A DNA stretch of 7,204 bases from an uncultured Succinatimonas sp. (GTDB lineage: Bacteria > Pseudomonadota > Gammaproteobacteria > Enterobacterales > Succinivibrionaceae), in contig URKL01000092.1 of assembly GCA_900548485.1 (NCBI GenBank), forward strand, positions 1 through 7,204. The letters run 5' to 3'. Below, piece after piece: positions 1-5,930 of this stretch. A model generated the notes under the pieces. The model saw nothing but the letters and a program-made list of their open reading frames with translations, was not told the origin of the DNA and searched no databases. Each line of letters opens with the position of its first letter. Position 1 is the first letter of the stretch. A program made the translations under genes and the position numbers.

Positions 1-541
1 GCGTCTGGAGCCAATCTATAATGAGCTTCGTGAACTGGTCAGTAGATACATGGATGACGCGCAGTTTAGGACTTACAAGCATCATGGAATAATCTTTAGT
101 ACCGGTTAAAGTGGCTAAAATTTCGGTATGTCCTGGGAAATTGTGTCCACCTGCATGTAAAGCTTCCTTATTTAAAGGAGCGGTAACGATAGCTTGGATC
201 TTATGGTCAACATGTGCTTTGATTGCAGCCTCAATATATTCATAAGCAGCATTACCACATACAGGACTAATTTGACCAAAAGGAATGTCACAAGGAACGT
301 TGTGAAGGTCTATTACTTCAATGCGTTTTACAGAAGGGTTAGCTTCTTCAACATCATTGATAACGTGAATTTCAACATCAGCTTTTAAAATTTTTGCTAG
401 ACGTTCTAATTGATGAGCATCGCCAAAAACGATAGGACGAGCTTTGGTGTAGATCTGTGGATCGAGAAGAGCTTTTACAATAATCTCTGAGCCGATACCA
501 GCAGGATCACCCATGGTTAAACCGAGGGCTGGTAATTTCAT
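1..541 (-). other. pdxA2: PdxA2-like dehydrogenase domain of the fusion (residues 430-609, N-terminal 180 residues only)
   Basis: This segment starts at an in-frame ATG and opens with LGLTMGDPAGIGSEIIVKAL (domain residues 6-25), the hallmark start of the PdxA family. AIVTAPLNKEALHAGGHNFP (117-136) follows, then GHTE (137-140), whose His138 matches a metal-binding histidine of PdxA (His166 in E. coli). Similarity continues through LRVIHVST (160-167). PdxA enzymes oxidise a phosphorylated hydroxy acid with NAD+ and a divalent metal. The kinase partner and the absence of vitamin B6 genes favour the PdxA2 catabolic branch over 4-hydroxythreonine-phosphate oxidation in pyridoxine synthesis. The last 13 residues do not resemble the family, and the expected second metal histidine after VST reads as Asp168 (GAC at 40-38). 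Either the edge sequence is imperfect or the domain is altered there. Confidence 0.82.
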
Positions 542-1828
542 ATGAGATTTTCCTTTGCAAGTTAAAATATCAGTAGCTTCGACAAATGCGTTAGTATTGC
601 CAAAAGCTCCTGCTTTGGTGATTAAAAATTTTCCTTGATGTGGTCCTGAGGCAATGCAAGCTAAAGGAATACCTGCTTGGACCTCAGAGATAATTGTTAA
701 GAGATTTGCTCCACAGGCCTGACAGGCATGGATAGCGGTATCTCCACCGGTTAAAACAAAACCATCAAACAGATCAGCGGATAATCGCATCAATTCGGCC
801 ATGAATGTAGCCATACGTTCGCCTGTTTGGAAATAATTAAGACCTACTTCTGCACCAGCTTTAGCTGAGGTCTTGACGTCTTCTTCCTCAGGAGCTCCAC
901 TGACAAGAACTATATTCTGCTTATTTAAAGCTTCCTTTACCTTTTGAGCGGTAATGAATGCTGCTTTGAGAGGATCTTGAATTGATAAGACAGGATCTGC
1001 TTTGATAAAGCTTAAAGAGCGTTGATCACATAAAGCTTTCGTTTGAGCGCGAGTAACTTCACTGATAGAGCCTGCTAAGATTAAAACCTTATTTGCCTTT
1101 GGAGTAATTTTTTCAATATGATCTTCAGGTAAAAGTTTTGATAAAGACTTTGCTAAACCAGCAGAACCTGCGAAAGCAATTTTTTCAAATTTATGGGAAG
1201 CTTGAGCAATTAAATCTAAATCAGAAATTTTTATAGCGTCACAGATAACAACTTCAATTTTGTTTAAAGCAAAAGTTTTTAATGTATTTAATACAGCATC
1301 AATGCCCTGCTTGATAATTTCATGTTCTAAAACGGCTGTTTTTAAATTTGATTGTTTTGCAATAATCTCTGGAATATAGGAGCAATCAATAGGACTTTTA
1401 GGAATGTTAGCAAGTTCAGTATCTTCTAATTTCTTTCCGTGTAGAAATTGAATACCGTTAAGAGTAGTTCTTCCACCCTCTATAAAAGCTGGAGCAAAAA
1501 TTATAAATTGAGGTTTATAAGCTTGAAACAGACCATCTAACTCTGAACCAATATTTCCTCTAAGAGTAGAGTCTACTTTTTTATAAAAAGTAATATGAGG
1601 ATTTAATTTAAAAAGCTCTTTAGTAGCCTCATATACATTTTTGAAAGCATCTTTTGAGTCAATATCGCGAGACTCAGTATCAACTACCAAAACTTCACAT
1701 GAGGAAATGTTATTGAATTGAACTCCTGGTACAGCAACAGCGGCACTCATTCCACGTGTGGCAAATTGAACTGAGCTGTCATTTGCACCTGTGAGATCGT
1801 CAGCAATAATTGCTACTTTGAGTTCCAT
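1..1828 (-). CDS. dtnK-pdxA2: Fused four-carbon acid sugar kinase (DUF1537) and PdxA2-type dehydrogenase, 3'-truncated by the window edge
   Basis: Translating the minus strand from the ATG at 1828 gives 609 codons with no stop before the window edge. Residues 1-429 form a complete DUF1537 kinase: ADDLTGAND (9-17) and KKVDSTLRGN (83-92) in the N-terminal substrate-binding half, then GSISEVTRAQ (253-262), GGDTA (361-365) and the glycine-rich KAGAFG (405-410) in the nucleotide-binding half. Residue 430 onward is PdxA2-like. In the known pathway the kinase makes 4-phospho-D-threonate or -erythronate from the acid and ATP, and PdxA2 oxidises it to a product that decarboxylates to dihydroxyacetone phosphate. 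The protein should be cytoplasmic. The start is supported by GAGG at 1837-1834, five bases upstream of the ATG. The two genes are usually separate neighbours, so the fusion is notable. About 145-150 further residues are expected outside the window. Threonate versus erythronate cannot be decided from sequence. Confidence 0.9.
   Translation of the reverse strand, partial: MELKVAIIADDLTGANDSSVQFATRGMSAAVAVPGVQFNNISSCEVLVVDTESRDIDSKDAFKNVYEATKELFKLNPHITFYKKVDSTLRGNIGSELDGLFQAYKPQFIIFAPAFIEGGRTTLNGIQFLHGKKLEDTELANIPKSPIDCSYIPEIIAKQSNLKTAVLEHEIIKQGIDAVLNTLKTFALNKIEVVICDAIKISDLDLIAQASHKFEKIAFAGSAGLAKSLSKLLPEDHIEKITPKANKVLILAGSISEVTRAQTKALCDQRSLSFIKADPVLSIQDPLKAAFITAQKVKEALNKQNIVLVSGAPEEEDVKTSAKAGAEVGLNYFQTGERMATFMAELMRLSADLFDGFVLTGGDTAIHACQACGANLLTIISEVQAGIPLACIASGPHQGKFLITKAGAFGNTNAFVEATDILTCKGKSHMKLPALGLTMGDPAGIGSEIIVKALLDPQIYTKARPIVFGDAHQLERLAKILKADVEIHVINDVEEANPSVKRIEVIDLHNVPCDIPFGQISPVCGNAAYEYIEAAIKAHVDHKIQAIVTAPLNKEALHAGGHNFPGHTEILATLTGTKDYSMMLVSPKLRVIHVSTDQFTKLIIDWLQT
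551..556 (-). promoter_or_regulatory. Internal ribosome binding site in front of the PdxA2 start
   Basis: The minus strand reads AAAGGA at 556-551, nine bases before the in-frame ATG at 541-539 where PdxA similarity begins. It looks like the former start signal of a separate pdxA2 gene, kept inside the fused frame. It could still allow free PdxA2 to be made as well as the fusion. The spacing is slightly long, so its strength is uncertain. Confidence 0.5.
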
Positions 1829-1862
1829 AATTACCTCGAATAATCTTAAATAATCAACATTA

Positions 1863-1876
1863 GTGATTATAATCAA
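1863..1876. promoter_or_regulatory. Perfect palindrome TGATTATAATCA, likely operator
   Basis: TGATTATAATCA at 1864-1875 is a perfect 12-base palindrome in the divergent region between the kinase fusion and the DeoR-type regulator. Its left part GTGATTATAA (1863-1872) recurs exactly upstream of the TRAP operon at 7055-7064. It may be an operator for the local DeoR-family regulator. With its flanks it also matches nine of ten defined positions of the FNR consensus TTGAT-N4-ATCAA (GTGAT-TATA-ATCAA), so an anaerobic regulator is an alternative. Confidence 0.45.
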
Positions 1877-1907
1877 TCAAAACAAATAAAACGTGAATAT
1901 AATCACG
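1866..1907 (-). promoter_or_regulatory. Predicted promoter of the kinase-dehydrogenase gene with a CRP-like site
   Basis: Reading leftward, a perfect TATAAT lies at 1871-1866, placing the predicted start of transcription near 1859 and leaving a leader of about 31 bases. No good -35 hexamer is present at the usual distance. Instead CGTGA-N6-TCACG at 1892-1907 (centre 1899.5) keeps the full GTGA-N6-TCAC core of CRP-type sites, centred about 40 bases upstream of the predicted start. This is the position of a class II activator site. The -10 box is inside the palindrome TGATTATAATCA (1864-1875), so a repressor bound there would block the promoter. The promoter and factor assignments are inference. 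Confidence 0.45.
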
Positions 1908-1942
1908 CATTTTAAAATAAATAATCAAAAAAATATGAAAAA

Positions 1943-1958
1943 TGATTATTGTTAATCA
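1943..1958. promoter_or_regulatory. Inverted repeat TGATTA-N4-TAATCA, likely operator
   Basis: TGATTA (1943-1948) and TAATCA (1953-1958) are perfect six-base arms around TTGT. The arms repeat the half-site of the palindrome at 1864-1875. It lies on the regulator side of the divergent region and may serve autoregulation of the DeoR-family gene. Its centre is 51 bases from the CRP-like site, which itself is 30 bases from the first palindrome. Confidence 0.38.
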
Positions 1959-1983
1959 ATATAAGGTCATAGTCATTGAATAT

Positions 1984-2010
1984 TTGTTAATATAATATTA
2001 AAAATATAAT
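1984..2010 (+). promoter_or_regulatory. Possible promoter of the DeoR-family regulator
   Basis: TTGTTA at 1984-1989 and TATAAT at 2005-2010 are separated by 15 bases, which is short but workable, and would give a leader of about 20 bases. Another TATAAT at 1991-1996 has no credible -35 partner. The region is so AT-rich that chance matches are expected. Confidence 0.3.
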
Positions 2011-2035
2011 TAGTTCTGGTTTAGAGTTATCGCCT

Positions 2036-2794
2036 ATGTTTTTATCAAGACAAGAAAAAATAGTTGAATATTTAAAAACAAAAAATTTAGCTACTGTTGA
2101 TGATCTGGTCTCTGTAACAGGAGCCTCTCCTGCGACGGTAAGACGAGATTTAGTCAAGTTAGATAAGGCTGGTGTTGTTTACAGAGTCCATGGTAGTGTG
2201 ACTTTAATTGACTCTCCAAGTCGCCAGCCGACAACCTCAGAAAAACAACGACTTAATCATGAACAAAAGTTAAAAATTGCAGAAAAGGCTGCTTCTTTTA
2301 TTAAAAACGGAGATAGTGTTCTTTTTGATGCGGGTACAACAACGATTGAAATTGCTCGTAAATTGACTAAATTGTCTTTAAAGGTAATCACTACTGATTT
2401 GCATATAGGTGTTTTGCTTGCAGACATGGATTCAAAGTCAGAGGTAACTTTAACTGGCGGAACTATAGATAGATCTTCTCAATCATGTATTGGCGATAAG
2501 GCTCGAGAGGTAATTGATTCTATTCATCCTGCATATACTTTTATAAGTTGTAATGCCTGGGATTTAAAATGCGGTATTACAGCTCCTACTATTGAGAAAG
2601 CTAATTTAAAGCGTGATTTAACTCAGATAGTTTCTAAGCGAATTTTAGTAGCAGACAGCAGTAAGTATGGGAAAAGTCAGCTTTATGAAGTATCTCCATT
2701 AAATGCTGTAGATATCATAATTACCGATTCAAACTTACCTAAAGTAGCTCAAGAGCAAATTAAAGCTTTAGGCATTGAGTTGTATTTAGTTTAA
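2036..2794 (+). CDS. DeoR-family transcriptional regulator
   Basis: The 252-residue protein has the full length and layout of DeoR-family regulators. Residues about 4-57 form a winged helix-turn-helix with the recognition segment SPATVRRDLVKLDKAG (31-46). Residues about 75-235 form the DeoR C-terminal sensor domain, with DAGTTT (98-103), GG (141-142) and ADSSKYG (206-212), the parts that usually bind a phosphorylated sugar or sugar acid. It is divergent from the kinase-dehydrogenase fusion and convergent with the TRAP operon, as expected of a local pathway repressor. A phospho-threonate-like inducer is a reasonable guess but is not shown. YgbI, next to the ygbJ and ygbK acid-sugar genes of E. 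coli, is a comparable arrangement. The ATG has only a weak purine stretch upstream (TAGAG near 2021-2025), which fits low expression. Confidence 0.9.
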   Translation: MFLSRQEKIVEYLKTKNLATVDDLVSVTGASPATVRRDLVKLDKAGVVYRVHGSVTLIDSPSRQPTTSEKQRLNHEQKLKIAEKAASFIKNGDSVLFDAGTTTIEIARKLTKLSLKVITTDLHIGVLLADMDSKSEVTLTGGTIDRSSQSCIGDKAREVIDSIHPAYTFISCNAWDLKCGITAPTIEKANLKRDLTQIVSKRILVADSSKYGKSQLYEVSPLNAVDIIITDSNLPKVAQEQIKALGIELYLV

Positions 2795-2854
2795 TCATAA
2801 TCAACCAGAAGCTTTCTACCTTTAAGGTATATTTTTTAATGATTTTTTTATTTA

Positions 2855-2882
2855 AAGCCATAATTGTTTCCAATTATGGCTT
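2855..2882. terminator. Hairpin between convergent genes, probable bidirectional terminator
   Basis: AAGCCATAATTG (2855-2866) and its exact complement (2871-2882) make a 12-bp stem with a TTTC loop, between the regulator stop (2794) and the hydrolase stop (2895-2897). Plus-strand transcripts meet a run of six T about nine bases after the stem. In the leftward direction the following sequence is TTTAAAT, a weaker U-tract. A smaller repeat, TACC-TTTAA-GGTA (2817-2829) with T6 at 2832-2837, may help end the regulator transcript. Confidence 0.65.
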
Positions 2883-2894
2883 ATAAGTAATTTT

Positions 2895-4046
2895 TTAATA
2901 ATTATTTCCCCAAAGATCTAAGCTTGCATATGCAATTTTACCTTTGCATATTGTTACTTTAGGAAGGATAATCTGTTTAAGATCTAAACTTTCTCCATAA
3001 GCATCAGTAATTCTGAATTTTTCGACTTCTTGTAATTTAAATAAACAAAGATCTGCAAATGCACCTTCCTTCATAAACGAATCTGTTTTTATTTTCATTG
3101 CTTCTAAAGGGGTAGTTGTGACACTTTTGATAATTTCTTTTAAATCAATACCTAATCCTAAATATTTACTCATTGTATAAGTTAGTCCGTAAGCAGTTGA
3201 TGTAAAAGCTCTTGAATTTATTATGTCTGTGCTGATTATGTCTGGGAGAAAATCTAAATTTATCGCTTGACGAATAATATTAAAAGAAAAATTTTTAAAA
3301 CCATCAGCTGAGTCAAATATAATGCCATTCTCTCGCGCTTTTTTTATGCAAGGCAATAAATTTCCTTTTTCATCTATGATGCTTTCCCCTTGTTTATTAT
3401 ATGTATGACAAAGAATATCTCCTTTATCTAATATAGAGCATATGTCAGCCAGTGGTCTTGGGTGGTTTGAGAAATGAACACATAATGATAATCCTAAAGA
3501 TTTGGCTAACTCTTGGGCATGTATTAGAGGAGCTAAATCATTGTTATTAACACAACAATTATCGTAGCGTAATTTTAGTCCTCGAATGCAGGGATATTTT
3601 TGACATAAATCTTTTATACGAGAATCTTCTATGGCATCTGGATTAACGTTTTCTGGGCATTTTTCACTGACTTGACCAGAAGAACCTACATTAAGATAGA
3701 CGTAAATTTTACAAATGCTATTGTTTATATTGTTGAAATAAAAATCTTTAAAATTTGAGCAACCTGTACTGCCGGCATCACATAAACTTGTACAACCTAA
3801 AGGGAGAGCGTAGTTATCGGCATTTACTCCGTTATCACTACCTTGGTAAAGATGGCAGTGGTGATCTATAAATCCTGGCGATAAAAAATAATTTTTAGCA
3901 TCAATAGTATGTTGTGCTTCTACATAGAGATTTTTGCCCCTTTTGGCAATTTTATCTTTACATATAGCAAGATCTTCTTTGATAAATGTATTTGTTAATG
4001 GGTCATATATTGAAGCATTTTTTATAAGTAAATAATATTCAGTCAT
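2895..4046 (-). CDS. Amidohydrolase-superfamily metallohydrolase (EF_0837/Atu3266-like), substrate unknown
   Basis: From the ATG at 4046 the protein has 383 residues. A short N-terminal beta segment is followed by a TIM-barrel hydrolase: GFIDHHCH (58-65) with the HxH metal pair His63/His65, Lys158 in GLKLR as the likely carboxylated bridging lysine, His191 (VHFSNHP), His214 (CHTYN) and Asp274 (STD), the catalytic acid position. All expected ligands are present, so it should be an active two-metal enzyme. The pattern ending in STDxxx and TMSKYLGLG recalls the dihydroorotase-like deacetylase group containing EF_0837 and Atu3266. A hydrolase of an acylated or lactone form of the imported acid is inference. 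Its 17 cysteines are many for a cytoplasmic enzyme. A TTG at 4064 extends the frame, but ATG 4046 has AAAGG (4058-4054) seven bases upstream and avoids the terminator hairpin. It follows the TRAP genes on the same strand. Confidence 0.82.
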   Translation of the reverse strand: MTEYYLLIKNASIYDPLTNTFIKEDLAICKDKIAKRGKNLYVEAQHTIDAKNYFLSPGFIDHHCHLYQGSDNGVNADNYALPLGCTSLCDAGSTGCSNFKDFYFNNINNSICKIYVYLNVGSSGQVSEKCPENVNPDAIEDSRIKDLCQKYPCIRGLKLRYDNCCVNNNDLAPLIHAQELAKSLGLSLCVHFSNHPRPLADICSILDKGDILCHTYNKQGESIIDEKGNLLPCIKKARENGIIFDSADGFKNFSFNIIRQAINLDFLPDIISTDIINSRAFTSTAYGLTYTMSKYLGLGIDLKEIIKSVTTTPLEAMKIKTDSFMKEGAFADLCLFKLQEVEKFRITDAYGESLDLKQIILPKVTICKGKIAYASLDLWGNNY

Positions 4047-4064
4047 GTTTTTGCCTTTAAACAA

Positions 4065-4090
4065 AAAGACCGCATTGCGGTCTTTTTTTA
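4065..4090 (-). terminator. Intrinsic terminator between the TRAP large subunit and the hydrolase gene
   Basis: AAAGACCGC (4065-4073) and GCGGTCTTT (4077-4085) form a nine-base stem with a three-base loop. Leftward transcripts then meet TTTTTGTTT, and rightward ones meet seven T (4083-4089). It starts seven bases after the large-subunit stop and ends just before the ribosome binding site of the hydrolase. Its place inside a same-strand gene run suggests partial termination that lowers hydrolase expression relative to the transporter, unless the hydrolase has its own promoter. Confidence 0.8.
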
Positions 4091-4092
4091 TA

Positions 4093-5379
4093 TTAATAAA
4101 CTAGATTAACAAGTCCTGTGGTGAATATTGGTATAAAGGTTAGGGCTATCAATACAAAACCTAATAACATATAGAAAGGAACTGCTTCTTTGATAAAAGT
4201 ACTCATAGGACATTTTGTGATTGAGCAAGTTACAAACATAAGCGTTCCCATAGGCGGTGTAAGTGTACCTATAGAGAAGTTAAAAATAACAACCATTGCA
4301 AACTGAATTTCATCAATACCAAAATGACTTGCTATAGGAGCAAGTAATGGTACTAATATGATCATTGCTGCGGTGCCTTCAATAAACATTCCTATGAATA
4401 TTAAGAATAAATTTACTAATAAGAGGAAAATTACAGCATTATTTAAATGATCGATAAATAAAGAGGTTAAATATTGGGGAACTTTTTCTCTAGTTAATAC
4501 CCAGGCAAAAGCAGAGGCTGCACCTACAATTAACATAATGGCAGAAGTTGTGAGAATAGTTTCTTTTACAGCTTTGACACAATCACAAAATTTCATTTCT
4601 TTGTAGATAATGCCTAAAAATATTGCGTAAACAATAGCTACAGAACCAGCTTCTGTAGGAGTAAAAGCTCCAACACGTATTCCGCCTATGATAATTATAG
4701 GCAAACACAAAGGTAAAAAAGCTCCTTTAAAAGTAGTTACAACTCTTGAGAAAGAAGTATCAACTTTTTTTGTAGAACGGTAACCGCGTTTGTAGGATAA
4801 ATATGAGACTAACAACATAAGTAACACGCAAAGCATTAGACCTGGACCAATACCTGCGATAAATAATTTACCTATGGATACGTTAGCTATAGAACCATAA
4901 ATGATCATTGCAATTCCAGGAGGAATTAACGGTGTAATAATAGCTGAAGTAGCTACTAATACAGATGCAAAAGCTTTGCTAAAACCGCGTCTTTCCATTT
5001 CTGGAGCGAGCATTTTTGCTTCCATTGCAGCATCAGCGAGATTTGAACCTGAAAGGCCACCCATAATTGTTGCAACTAAGATAGTTACATGACCAATTCC
5101 GCCAACAATATTTCCTAGCAGTGATTCACAAAAATCTACGATTCTTTTGGTAACGCCAGTGTAATTCATAAATACACCAGCGCAAACAAAGAATGGAATG
5201 GCTAATAATGCATTTGATTGTGTGCCTGCTATGATGCGTTGAACCATAAATTGAGGATTTAAATCGCTATGCAATAAAAAATAAGTGGCTGCAGCTCCCA
5301 GAATAGCCATAAATACTGGTAAGCGTAAAAAAAGAAAAACTAAAAGAAAAATACAACTTAAGGCAATTGCTGTATCCAT
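4093..5379 (-). CDS. dctM: TRAP transporter large membrane subunit (DctM family)
   Basis: This 428-residue, strongly hydrophobic protein has the usual length and about twelve membrane segments of the DctM ion-transporter family, which couples solute uptake to a sodium or proton gradient in the inner membrane. Family signatures are LLAIPFFVCAG (58-68), GGLSGSNLADAA (107-118), SAIITPLIPPG (145-155), GAFTPTEAG (237-245) and GTLTPPMGT (371-379), the paired proline-glycine motifs of the two scoop domains. Its ATG lies two bases after the stop of the small subunit, with AAAGGAG at 5393-5387 inside the end of that gene, so the two are translationally linked. The substrate is not readable from this subunit. 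Context suggests a sugar acid. It is the last gene before the terminator at 4065-4090. Confidence 0.95.
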   Translation of the reverse strand: MDTAIALSCIFLLVFLFLRLPVFMAILGAAATYFLLHSDLNPQFMVQRIIAGTQSNALLAIPFFVCAGVFMNYTGVTKRIVDFCESLLGNIVGGIGHVTILVATIMGGLSGSNLADAAMEAKMLAPEMERRGFSKAFASVLVATSAIITPLIPPGIAMIIYGSIANVSIGKLFIAGIGPGLMLCVLLMLLVSYLSYKRGYRSTKKVDTSFSRVVTTFKGAFLPLCLPIIIIGGIRVGAFTPTEAGSVAIVYAIFLGIIYKEMKFCDCVKAVKETILTTSAIMLIVGAASAFAWVLTREKVPQYLTSLFIDHLNNAVIFLLLVNLFLIFIGMFIEGTAAMIILVPLLAPIASHFGIDEIQFAMVVIFNFSIGTLTPPMGTLMFVTCSITKCPMSTFIKEAVPFYMLLGFVLIALTFIPIFTTGLVNLVY

Positions 5380-5381
5380 AA

Positions 5382-5879
5382 TTATTCTCCTTTATTTATC
5401 AAGAGAATTTTTTGACGTAATTGTTTTATTTCATTAAAACTACTTACAGATAAACAAAACATCATAAATAGACATCCTATAGGCACAATGGAGTTAATCA
5501 TCCATACTTGCATTTGCAAGATGTAAGTGTGTTTTGACATTGAATAAAGCAGAGCTTCTAAATTTATTCCCAAATAAATAAGATAGGCTAAAAGAAGCAT
5601 CATTAGAATGTAGTTGAAAATAACTAAAAAATATTTTGTTTTAGGCTTTAATAGATCAAACACAATTTCTACTGCAACATGAGATCCATAACGGAAAGCT
5701 GCACCAGCACCAAGAAAAATTACCCATAAAAAGCTGGCCATTTGAACTTCTTCTGTCCAAGTAATTGGATCTGAAAAAATATAACGCATTATTACATTCG
5801 TAAATGTAACGGAAACTAGAATAAAAAAGAAAAATCCAGCTACAATTAAATCTAAATTTATAAGATATTTATTATTCAT
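5382..5879 (-). CDS. dctQ: TRAP transporter small membrane subunit (DctQ family)
   Basis: The 165-residue protein has four predicted membrane segments (about 9-30, 46-63, 83-104 and 125-146). It carries the DctQ signature WTEEVQMASFLWVIFLGAGA (41-60) and the following R63 and H67 that mark the first cytoplasmic/interface region. This subunit pairs with the large subunit in the inner membrane and is required for TRAP transport. AAGGAG at 5891-5886 lies six bases before the ATG. It sits between the binding protein (51-base gap with a hairpin) and the large subunit (two-base gap), the standard order of TRAP operons. Confidence 0.92.
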   Translation of the reverse strand: MNNKYLINLDLIVAGFFFFILVSVTFTNVIMRYIFSDPITWTEEVQMASFLWVIFLGAGAAFRYGSHVAVEIVFDLLKPKTKYFLVIFNYILMMLLLAYLIYLGINLEALLYSMSKHTYILQMQVWMINSIVPIGCLFMMFCLSVSSFNEIKQLRQKILLINKGE

Positions 5880-5897
5880 ATTTATCTCCTTGATTTA

Positions 5898-5921
5898 AGG
5901 AGCCACTGTAAAGAGGCTCCT
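5898..5921 (-). repeat. Intercistronic hairpin between the binding-protein and small-subunit genes
   Basis: AGGAGCC (5898-5904) and GGCTCCT (5915-5921) are perfect seven-base arms around a ten-base loop. On the leftward transcript the stem is followed by TTAAATC, not a U-run, so it is unlikely to be a full terminator. A structure here commonly stabilises the upstream message, giving more binding protein than membrane subunits. It ends just before the small-subunit ribosome binding site. Confidence 0.55.
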
Positions 5922-5930
5922 ACCAAGTAA

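Noticed and set aside
194..388. Plus-strand open frame of 64 residues opposite the PdxA2 domain
   Set aside because: It lies wholly inside the strongly supported minus-strand coding frame, has no ribosome binding site and reads as low-complexity sequence.
1..541. pdxA of vitamin B6 biosynthesis
   Set aside because: The fusion to a C4 acid-sugar kinase, the TRAP transporter and DeoR-type regulator nearby, and no other B6 genes favour the catabolic PdxA2 branch.
1829..2035. Riboswitch, small RNA or CRISPR-like repeat array in the divergent region
   Set aside because: Repeats are short half-sites without regular spacers, and there is no conserved RNA structure or GC-rich stem; operator sites explain it better.
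2817..2837. TACC-TTTAA-GGTA followed by T6 as the main terminator of the regulator gene
   Set aside because: The stem is only four base pairs; the 12-bp hairpin at 2855-2882 is the stronger candidate, so this one is only mentioned there.
4047..4064. TTG-initiated six-residue extension of the amidohydrolase
   Set aside because: The TTG lies in the U-run of the terminator hairpin and has no ribosome binding site, whereas ATG 4046 has AAAGG seven bases upstream and matches the usual family start.
4901..5092. Plus-strand open frame of 63 residues opposite the TRAP large subunit
   Set aside because: It is an antisense shadow of a well-supported membrane protein and shows no family motif or start signal.
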